The notes below the pieces were generated by a model, which was given only the letters and a program-made list of their open reading frames with translations, ran no database searches and was not told the DNA's origin. 64,000 nucleotides of DNA. It comes from Emiliania huxleyi CCMP1516 (Eukaryota > Haptophyta > Isochrysidales > Noelaerhabdaceae). The first letter of the stretch is position 1; each line of letters begins with the position of its first letter. The DNA is taken from positions 417,809-481,808 of the forward strand of contig NW_005198751.1 of the NCBI RefSeq assembly GCF_000372725.1, written 5' to 3'. Position numbers and translations under genes: made by a program. Shown here one piece after another: positions 31,303 to 39,353 of this stretch.

Positions 31303-33351
31303 TCATCGGTGAGGGTCGGAAGGTAGCATGGCCCCCACCGCTGAGCGCTCGCCTCCCGCAGCGGCAGCAGCTTGCGCAGCGGCAGTCGTCTCGAGGGCCT
31401 CGGCACGCTCCCTCAGCACACCGACAACTGCCACACTGCCCTTCTCCTCGGCCATCTGCAGCGCCGTCTTGCCCTCCTCGTCGCGCAGCGTCATGTCTGC
31501 GCCCGCCCGGAGCAGGCGGAGCACGACGGCGGGCTGGCGGTTGCAGTGGGCAGCACTCATCAGCGCGGTGCGGCCCTTCCCGTCCTTAGTGTTAACCTCT
31601 GCGCCGTGCCTCAGCAGCACGTCGACCGCCCGCTCGTGGCCGCGCCGGACGGCACTCATCAGCGCTGTGACGCCGTCCATGTCCTGCTTCTCGACGCTCG
31701 CCCCGTAGCACAGCAGCTTCTCGATGATGCAGCCGCGGCCGCTGTGCGCAGCCATGAAGAGCGCGGTCTTGCCGCAAGCGGTCTGCTGTCCCACCTCCGC
31801 CCCCCGCCGCAGCAGCAACTCGGCCAGCCTTCCGTCGCCCTTGGAGACAGCCGTCATGAGCAGCGTGAAACCGCTCAACTCGCCGCGCGGCCTGGTGTAC
31901 GTCGCATTGACCTGCCCGCCGCCGTCGAGCCACTCCAGCACGGCCGCCGGGCGGCCTCGCCACACCACCTCGGGAACGGCGTCGCTGCTCAGCGCGCCCC
32001 CCTCGCCGCCACCAGCGCCAGCGGCGGCGGCGGCAGCGTCAGCAGCGCCAAGCGAGACCGAAACTAGCGGGTCCGTGAGCGGAGCAACCGGCGCCGCGCA
32101 CGGCGCGAGGGGGGCCGTGAGGAGGGTGGGCGTGCACAGCGTCGCATCGTCCGAGAGGGAAGCGAGACCAAGAGGCGGCAGGCGGGCGGGCGGCAGCAGC
32201 GGCGGCGGCGGCGGCGCGGGCGGCGGCGGCATGAGCGAGGTGCTCGCTCCGGCCTCCCCCCCCGGCTGTGCGACCGCACCGAGCGTGGCGCTCGCACCCG
32301 CCCACTGGGCCGTGCTGCACGGCGCGAGGAGCTTCAGCTCGTCGCGAGCGGAAGAGGCTGAGGGCGGGAGCCGCGATCCGGCCAAAGCACAAAGCGGGGC
32401 AGCGGAGGTGGCGCCTCCGACGAGAGGCAGTCCGGGCGGCTGTGAGGCGTAAGACCAAGCGGCGGCGAGGCTCTCGTCGAGGCTCGAGGCTGCCGGCGCG
32501 GGCTTGAAGGGGAACGCACGCCGATAGGCCGCCCCGTCGGGCCGGATGAAGCGCCAAAAGACCTGCCACTCCCTCTGGCACCAGAAGCAGACGAGCAGCG
32601 AACGATCGCGCTCGCGATGCACCGGCTCAAACGGCAGGAAGCGAGTCCTCCGACTGCCGCCGCCGCCGCCCGCGCCGCCGCCGCCGCCCGCGCCGCCGCT
32701 GCCGCGCGCGCCGCCGCTGTCGCGCGCTCTGCCGCTGCCTCGCAACTCGGTGATGCCGCACCGCTGACACCCTTCTGTGTGGAAGGGGCCCTCCCGCTCG
32801 CGCACCCGCGTGATGCCGATGCGGTATGGTTCGGCGGATAGGTACTCCGCCCACGCGTGCTGGCCCTCCCACCAGTCGTGCCACTCCTGGTGGCAAAAGA
32901 AGCAGAGCGTGAAGAGGTTCGCCGGGTCAAAGGGGTGCCCTCCTTCGGAAATCGGGAGGACGTGATGCTTCTCGAGCGGGCCGCGGCCGAGAGCCGCGTG
33001 GCCATCTTTGGTGATGCCACACCGGCGGCACGTGCTGTCCGTGGGGGCTCTGTCGAAAGCGCGCTGGGCCGTGTTATGCATCACATCGCGGCGGAGCGTC
33101 TTCCCCTGGGCTCGCAGCTCGTCCCACCGCGCCTCCATGTTGCGCCGGAGCCGAGCCTTTCTCTCCTCACGATCCTCATCTCCCCGTCCCCGCTTGCGAC
33201 CGGTAGGCTCGGTAGAGTCGGGGGCCTCTATGGCTGCGGTTTTTAAAAAAGCGCCCAAGAAAGTTTTTTTTCCCCCCCCCCCCCCGGGGGGGGGGGGGGG
33301 CGAGTATCTCACATTTACTTGATAAACCAGCCGATCCAACAATCCTTTCAC
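31303..33351 (-). CDS. HNH-type zinc domain plus ankyrin-repeat protein
   Basis: Up to 682 residues. Near the N terminus is an HNH-like module: CRRCGITKDG, then PLEKHHVLPISEGG, then NLFTLCFFCHQEWHDWW (two CxxC pairs around a His-His-Asn core). A second, degenerate copy follows (CQRCGITELRG ... PVHRERDRSLLVCFWCQREW) that keeps the cysteines but has lost the HH. A Pro/Ala linker leads to about five ankyrin repeats (e.g. KTALFMAAHSGRG, GVTALMSAVRRGHERAVDVL). HNH domains are often nucleases; a protein-bound version here could be enzymatic or only structural. The start is uncertain: the frame reaches 33351 through a C14/G15 tract (33272-33300), while MEARWDELRAQG at 33138 is the next ATG; the sequence just before that Met (RKRGRGDEDREER) looks coding. 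Confidence 0.75.
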   Translation of the reverse strand: MKGLLDRLVYQVNVRYSPPPPPGGGGGKKTFLGAFLKTAAIEAPDSTEPTGRKRGRGDEDREERKARLRRNMEARWDELRAQGKTLRRDVMHNTAQRAFDRAPTDSTCRRCGITKDGHAALGRGPLEKHHVLPISEGGHPFDPANLFTLCFFCHQEWHDWWEGQHAWAEYLSAEPYRIGITRVREREGPFHTEGCQRCGITELRGSGRARDSGGARGSGGAGGGGGAGGGGGSRRTRFLPFEPVHRERDRSLLVCFWCQREWQVFWRFIRPDGAAYRRAFPFKPAPAASSLDESLAAAWSYASQPPGLPLVGGATSAAPLCALAGSRLPPSASSARDELKLLAPCSTAQWAGASATLGAVAQPGGEAGASTSLMPPPPAPPPPPLLPPARLPPLGLASLSDDATLCTPTLLTAPLAPCAAPVAPLTDPLVSVSLGAADAAAAAAGAGGGEGGALSSDAVPEVVWRGRPAAVLEWLDGGGQVNATYTRPRGELSGFTLLMTAVSKGDGRLAELLLRRGAEVGQQTACGKTALFMAAHSGRGCIIEKLLCYGASVEKQDMDGVTALMSAVRRGHERAVDVLLRHGAEVNTKDGKGRTALMSAAHCNRQPAVVLRLLRAGADMTLRDEEGKTALQMAEEKGSVAVVGVLRERAEALETTAAAQAAAAAGGERSAVGAMLPSDPHR
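33272..33300. repeat. Poly-C/poly-G palindrome
   Basis: A run of about 14 C is followed directly by about 15 G, a perfect homopolymer palindrome preceded by eight T. Its length is likely unstable or mis-sequenced, and it sits at the 5' end of the HNH-ankyrin frame. Confidence 0.8.
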
Positions 33352-35316
33352 ACCGGACGGTAGAGCCGAATCTGACGGCCAGAAAGCTCACCAGCCTCGC
33401 AACACATGCCATACCCATCCCTGACAAGCGTGGTTTGACTCACAGAAGCCGCAGGCCACGTGGAGACATAGCTACGTGACCACGCAAAACACGCCCGGAG
33501 ACGGCTCACATCCCGATATCCCGGGCTCCAACAATGGTCCCACTATCGGGCCTATCGCGGTCCGACGCCGATCTACTTGGCTGTCCCCAGCCCACAGGTA
33601 CCGGGTGCACCCAGCCTGGCTGCAGGAGGGCGGACCCGGGCCGAACCTCCCACTCAGAGGTCCATTGAAGTCGTCCGCGGCGCCGTCCCGAAGCAGCAGC
33701 CGCGGGAGCGGGAGCGGGGAAGCTCGTACTCGGCCCGACGCGATAATATTAACGATGCAATGCCAACTGTGCGTACAATGACTTGTACACACATCACCTG
33801 GGTCGTGATGGTCCATAGGAAGGATGGACAGAGTCACGCACATCGCCTACACGGTCTGAGGGTGGTGAGGACTGATACATGCCCGGGTCGGGTTGAGTGC
33901 GCTCGGAGAAGAACAAAGTGTGAACTATGGGCCAAATGCGCTGGTCAAGGGGACAAGAGGAGTTGTGTGTGACAGGGCTGCCTGGAGCAGCCCCAAGCTG
34001 GAGGCCTTCGTCCACAGAGACCCGTCGAGGAGCGTCTTCTAGCATTGTCTGCACCACTGTCACGGATCACGCAAGGCCGCTACGGAGACGAGCAGCTCCG
34101 AATCCGCGGCAATCTTCATGCATCCAGGCGTCACAGTCAATATCAGTGGTCTAGCCACCGCCATGCACAGCTTGACGTCGATGTCTCCAGGCTGGAGTGC
34201 CTGTATCCTTTGTTACGCCGCTCGGAGGTCTGATGGAGCCGCAGAACACCTGGGGCTGTGAGGGCGTCAGGCGGTGCCGCAGATAGACTTCTACCTCATA
34301 GCGCGCACCGATCTATCCGTGCCGGGCCCTGGCCGCCGCCAGCGGACGGTGCTCTACCAGCAAGGTCACCTACAGGGCACATTGTTGGACTTTGGCGGCC
34401 GATTTGCGCTTCGAGCCGCCGCGCGGGAATCAGCACCGGCAGGCAGCGAGAGCACGACTGGCGACCGAGAAGCCAGCAGTGCTGCGCCGACACATGCCGG
34501 TCTGGACAGTGCGCGAAGCAGCCGCATGCGGCCTTACTGAGGCCGAGCGCGCGGCGATTGTTGGACGGTCACGTCGTTTCGGTTTATCGGGACGCGCCTG
34601 GATATCAAGTAAATGCGAGATACCCTTGAAACGTCTGTGGCGACAGTCCGCCCATCGCGCTGCGCCGTGCTCTCTGCGGCGCTCCACAGGCCACGTAGTC
34701 TTCCCAGCGGTGCATGGCAGATGCACCGAGCTCCCTGGCGACCCCCGTCGAGGCTCGGACCCGCGGCTTCGTCGCCACCATGCTACGCAACCTCGGCTCA
34801 GCGCTGGGTGGCAAACGCCGGCCAAGCCGACGGTAAGACTGTCACCAGCGGCCCTGGCAGCCGGCCAATCAATGCCGCAACACGCACACCGTTCGAGTGT
34901 GCTCGGCCGAACCACCCAAAGCGACCGCGCTCGCTCGTCTCAGGTTCTCCGCCCATCAACTACGCCTCCGCGAGCGGCTGCCTCCGCGAGCGGCAGCTTT
35001 GGCACCGGCCGCACCGGTGCGAGAGTACAGTGCCCACACGCCGCGCCCATTATCGCTGCTGCGTGTGCTGGACACGCCTAGCACGTCGACTCCGCAGGGC
35101 ACGGCGAGCCATACTGACCTGTCACCGCATGCACTGCTCACTCTGGTTGCAGACAGAGCGTGAGGCGGGCTTAGTGCATCTAGCCCTGAGGCCGAGCGCT
35201 GATCCACAGGCCACGATCTAGGTAGTCCACGAGCGACGACAGCAGGCTTCTCCTTTGAGCGGCCGGTCAGTTTGGCGCGCTGCCCCACGGCTCACGCGGC
35301 TTGCTGCCAGTGCAGC
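33352..35316. other. Two-kilobase stretch without a recognisable gene
   Basis: Composition is clearly less GC-rich than neighbouring genes. Overlapping frames of up to 229 codons exist on the plus strand, but none has motifs or consistent coding character. It ends at the second assembly gap. Confidence 0.45.
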
Positions 35317-35416
35317 NNNNNNNNNNNNNNNNNNNNNNNNNNNNNNNNNNNNNNNNNNNNNNNNNNNNNNNNNNNNNNNNNNNNNNNNNNNNNNNNNNNN
35401 NNNNNNNNNNNNNNNN
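35317..35416. other. Assembly gap (100 N)
   Basis: Exactly 100 N, the usual placeholder for a gap of unknown length. Confidence 1.
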
Positions 35417-36561
35417 GTTATGCCCGCGGGATGACCAATAGTTCCGACAAGCCGCAATGGGGCAACATGACCTGGTTTGAGCTCCCAATTTCGCAGCGAA
35501 AGGTGTGCATCGAGATTCAGCAACGGGGCAAGCCCTTCAGGCCAACGCCAATCGCAATCGTTTCGCAGTTGGGGCGAAGTTCGGTCTTCCTCTTCGTCAT
35601 CGATCGGCGGCGAGAGGCGGCGAGTGGTGACGCGAATTTCAACCGAAATCGCGCCACCCTTTGTGCACTTTGAGCAAGAGTCACTCCTCGTCTCTCGCAA
35701 TGTTGTTGTGACGGTTGAATTTTTGCCGATTTCTGTAAGCGTCCATTTTTGAATAGGTTTGGAAACCACCGAGGGGTACGATTCCACATAATTCATCCGA
35801 CGGAAACGTGGCGATGGCACCTGATTCGGGGCGCAATGGAGGGGGGGTGAGGATTTGGTTCTGATGAAGGTGGGGCAGCACCGAGGGGGATGGGGGAGGG
35901 TCACCGTTTGGGCGAGCCAAGGCTGTGGCGCCGACGGCGGCACCCTTGTACGAGGCTGTGAGGGGAGCGGCGGCGAGAGGGGGGGCGGCGGCGACGCAGG
36001 CGAGCCGCACACGCGCGCGACTGAGCGTAGCGCGGGCGGCGGGAAAAAGGAGGACGGCGGCGGCGGCGAGGCGCAAAACGGGGGCGGCGGAAGTGGGGGC
36101 GACGGCGGCGGCGGAGTGAACGGCGGCGCGCGCACGGACGGCGACGAAATCGACGGCGGGGAGGGGTGGGGCTGCATGGCGGCGGCGGACGCGCGCACAT
36201 TTGTCGTGCTTGCGCATTGGCACTCGACGTCCTCCTCGGCGACCTGCGTGCGCGCGGGAACGGCAGGGGTCATTTCGCGCGCACCGGGCGGCGCCGTGCT
36301 CGCAGCAGCCGGGATCGCGGCAGAGTATGGTGGAGAGCTCTACCCGCGCACCTGCCCAGCGATGAGCTCGACGCCGCAGGCAGGCGAGGCAGGCGAGGCA
36401 GGGATCTCGGCGACGTTGGAGAGCGGGCGCACGATGTCGTGGGCGACGCCCGTCCGCAGCCACGTCGTGGTGACGACGATGGCGAGGAGCATCACGGTGG
36501 AGAGGAGCGTCCCGGCGCTGCTTGGGCTCGCTCGAGTTTTCGGTGAGGGCACGGCCGGCAT
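35417..36561 (-). CDS. Probable secreted or membrane-anchored proline-rich protein (partial)
   Basis: Exon 1 (36352-36561) encodes MPAVPSPKTRASPSSAG then a hydrophobic anchor TLLSTVMLLAIVVTTTWL and ACGVELIAGQ. A GT-AG intron at 36244-36351 (CAG|GTGCGC to CGCAG|GTC) keeps phase 0 and removes an in-frame TAG. Exon 2 starts VAEEDVECQCAS and is Pro-rich (PPFTPPPPSPPLPPPPF), then becomes ordinary and runs into the gap. The splice logic supports a real gene; the function is unknown and the Pro-rich part suggests an extracellular or wall-type protein. Confidence 0.4.
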
Positions 36562-36682
36562 GGGCTTTTTGTTGTATCAGGGCTTGGAGGTGGACCTCCA
36601 AGAATTTCTCCTTCGACGTTTCGCGCAAGCCTCATGGCCCTCGATTCAAGCGCCGTCCAGTCGACTGCTAGGCCGGCAGGTA

Positions 36683-38366
36683 CAGTCATGGTAATCTCTA
36701 GTCTTTCTTAGAGATTGAGAGGAGTGAGACCTGAAGATTTCAGGGCAGATCTCAGTCTCTAGTCCCGCCCTTGAGATCTCCCAAATCTTCGTCGAGACTT
36801 CAGCCACGAAATCTCAGTCTTCCCGTCGCTCGGTGTGAGTTTCTAGAGGAAACGCGTGAGATCTCAAATGGCGAAGATTCCTTTTCGCTTTGGGAGTTTG
36901 AGATTTCGATGAGGGGTGGGAGAGACTGAGACTGACTGCAAGCAAGAGAGATTCCGTTTTCGATGCAGAATGCTGTGAACTTCCTCAACCTTCCAACGCC
37001 TTTATCTCGCTTCGTTCGAAAAACATCATTTCGGGACAACCGAAATCTACTCGAGTAGGGCAGCGTGACTCGAGATTTGAGATTGAGACTGAAGCCCCAG
37101 CACGCTCGGCTTGCAATGCTTTGCGCCGCCGACACTCGCCGCCGCCGCCTGAGGCGGTTCTCCACGAAGCTGTGGCCGCTCGAGAGTGAGGATGAGATCG
37201 TCGCGCTTCTCCTCGGCATGGCCCGCTACCCAGTCGACACACCCGACCGCGCAGAGCTCATCGCTGCCGACATGCAAACAACGCACGCGTCCACGACCAT
37301 CAACATCCTCGTCAGCAGCATCGAGAGCGAGGCGGGCATCAGCGCTCTCGTGGATCTTCTCGACCGCAAGCACTTCCATGAGCAGGAGAAGTCCACGCCG
37401 CTCCACCTGGTCCCGCAGATTGAGTTCTGCGCCGCAAGGGCAGAAGGTGTGCCTTGTGGTCAGCGACGAGCCCGTCCATCCAACCGTATACTGCGCACGG
37501 GCGCTTTGACGGGCTCCTCTACTGCAAGCGCTGCCCAAATTGTCGCGCCAAGCACAACCTCTCATATGCCGAGGAGTCAACTCGGCTGGCTCAGGGCAAG
37601 CAGGTGCCGTATGACGGCGCGATGGATCGGACTCGCAAGTACGTCCAGCTGTCGCGAGACATCATCTTTGAGGGCGAAAAGCTGTGGCGCCTCGACACGC
37701 AGATGCTCCACTCGCACACCGGCTTTCAGCCGTACGCCAAGGAGTGGACGACCTTTGCCGACGAGCCGCCGCAGCTGGTCGAGCCTTTGCGGATAGCGCT
37801 GTCCCTCTCATCTAATTCGGCGTAGACCGCGCGCGCAGCGCGCTCCGTGTTTGCAGACCGCCCTGGCGGACTCGTTTACACTTCCAAGCTCAAGCCAGGC
37901 GCCGCAGGCCATAAAGAGGAGCGCAGATTAAAATGGCGCCGCAGGCTCCCCGGGCCCCAAATCTCAATCTCAAATCTCAATCTCAAATCTCAGATCTCAG
38001 ACCTCAATCTCCCTGCAGGTCAACCCCACTCAACCCTTCTAGAAGCTTCGAGGCTCTTGTCAGTATTCACACCGCAAATCTCCAAATCTCAGCTCTCAAA
38101 TCTCTAGGTTGGAAGGCCGTCCAAATCCTCAGTCTCAAATCTTGGATCTCGAGCGAACTCGACCGCAGATTCCTTCTGGTGTGGGAAATCTCATTCTTCA
38201 AGTCTCTGGTCTCTAATCTCAAAGTCTCCCACCGGAGGCCGAGTGACTGAGGTCTCAAGTCTCAAATCTCTGGTCTCAAATCTCTGGGTAGCACTGTAGA
38301 CCCGAGTGGAGTCTTTCAAATCTTTAAGCTCTCAATCTCTAAAAAAGACTAGAGATTACCATTACT
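36683..38366. mobile_element. DNA transposon with TIRs, putative 9-bp target duplication and CTCAAATCTC arrays
   Basis: The ends are inverted repeats of ~34 bp (left from ATGGTAATCTCTAGTCTTT, right its reverse complement ending at 38362, one mismatch). CGGCAGGTA occurs directly outside both ends (36674-36682 and 38367-38375), a plausible 9-bp target-site duplication. Inside each end there are many copies of a CTCAAATCTC / GAGATTTGAG-type motif (36695-37090 and 37960-38350), as expected for transposase-binding sites. The middle holds a decayed transposase. Confidence 0.75.
37099..37825 (+). pseudogene. KDZ-like transposase fragment, frame-broken
   Basis: Three successive frames carry one protein: first DEIVALLLGMARYPVDTPDR, then KVCLVVSDEPVHPTVYCA, then GRFDGLLYCKRCPNCRAKH, RDIIFEGEKLWRLDTQML and HSHTGFQPYAKEW. 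The Cys pairs and the HSHTGF block resemble the N-terminal part of KDZ (Kyakuja-Dileera-Zisupton) transposases; this is from memory of the family style and needs a profile search. Two frameshifts near 37440-37480 and a stop at 37823 leave only a fragment without the catalytic core. Confidence 0.5.
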
Positions 38367-38459
38367 CGGCAGGTAAGACCGTTCTGGCCGCTCCTGCCTC
38401 CCACCGGAGCCGCTGCGCCCCGCGCGACCCGGAATTGTCGGGGCAGCCGGTTCAGCCGG

Positions 38460-39290
38460 TCAGCAGATGGCAGCAGCTGGCAGCAGAGCGCCAAAGGGCG
38501 GAGGAGCGGGTAGCAGCGCCCGCGGTGACCGGTGCGCAGCACTACAACTGCTGCAGGACACCGCTGCGCCGGGCCCGCCGCCGCCCGCAGAAGGCTCTGC
38601 CGGCACAGCCGTGGCGGCGAGGGGCGGGCACAGCCTGGCGAGCTGGGCGAGTAGCTCCGGGTAGCCGCGCCTCGGCGAGAGGTGCAGCCCGTCGGCCTGG
38701 GGGGGAGAGGGGGGGGGGGGGTGCCAGGAGGAGAGGAGGAGAGGAGGAGAGGAGGAGAGGAGGAGAGGAGGGGAGGAGGGGAGGAGGGGAGGAGGGGAGG
38801 AGGGCAGGAAAGGAGGAAAGGAGGATAGGAGGAGAGGATGAAAGGAGGAAAGGAGGAAAGGAGGACACGAGGAGAGGACGAAAGGAGGAGAGGAGGAGAG
38901 GACGACAACCCGAATAAAAAAAAAGGGGGGGAAAGGTGGGGGTCTCACGCCTCGTACAGCTCCGCGTCGCGGCGGAGACGGAGCGGCACCTGGTCACAGC
39001 TGGAGGCGTGGAGAGTCGCCGGCCGGTGGCAGGAGGGAGGGTCGCCGCGGCGGCGGAGAGCGGCACCGCCTCACAGCCGGTCAGCTTGTCGATCCGCTCA
39101 TTGAGCTCCTCCACCTGCCGGACGGCTCGTGGAAGAGCTGGTGGGAGGGTTCGGGGAAGGGTCGTGGAAGGGTCCGTGGAAGGGTCGTGGAACCCCCCCC
39201 CCCCCCGCTCGCTAAGCTCCGCCACCTGCGGGTTGATCTCCGCAGCGTCCAGGCGGCATGGGCCAGCGCCCCCTTTATTGTACACTGTGT
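38460..39290 (-). CDS. SGNH/GDSL-type hydrolase, C-terminal part only
   Basis: Spliced minus-strand exons read AAEINPQ | VEELNERIDKLT ... DQVPLRLRRDAELYE | ADGLHLSPRRGYPELLAQL, ending AAAIC at 38460. The DGLHLS block with its Asp and His is the C-terminal catalytic signature of SGNH esterases. Introns: 39115-39225 (CAG|GT, 111 bp), a second one between ~39075 and ~38990 whose ends I cannot fix, and 38697-38950 (GAG|GC donor, 254 bp). The N-terminal Gly-Asp-Ser block is not visible, because the next gene stops at 39354. So this is either a truncated gene or the tail of something larger. The first intron begins with a near copy of the next exon's start. Confidence 0.5.
38725..38910. repeat. Purine-only minisatellite (GGAGGAGA-type) in an intron
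   Basis: About 180 bp of nearly pure purine on the plus strand, built of GAGGAGAG and GAGGAAAG units. Long homopurine mirror repeats can form triplex DNA. It lies inside the last SGNH intron. Confidence 0.85.
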
Positions 39291-39353
39291 GTAATCCGAA
39301 GCAGAATCCAGCAACAGCGCAGCGGCCCAGCAACGCAGCGCTACGCGCCACGG

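Noticed and set aside
34392..35221. Plus-strand frames of 200-230 codons
   Set aside because: Two overlapping frames of equal length, no motif; probably chance opening in moderately GC-rich DNA.
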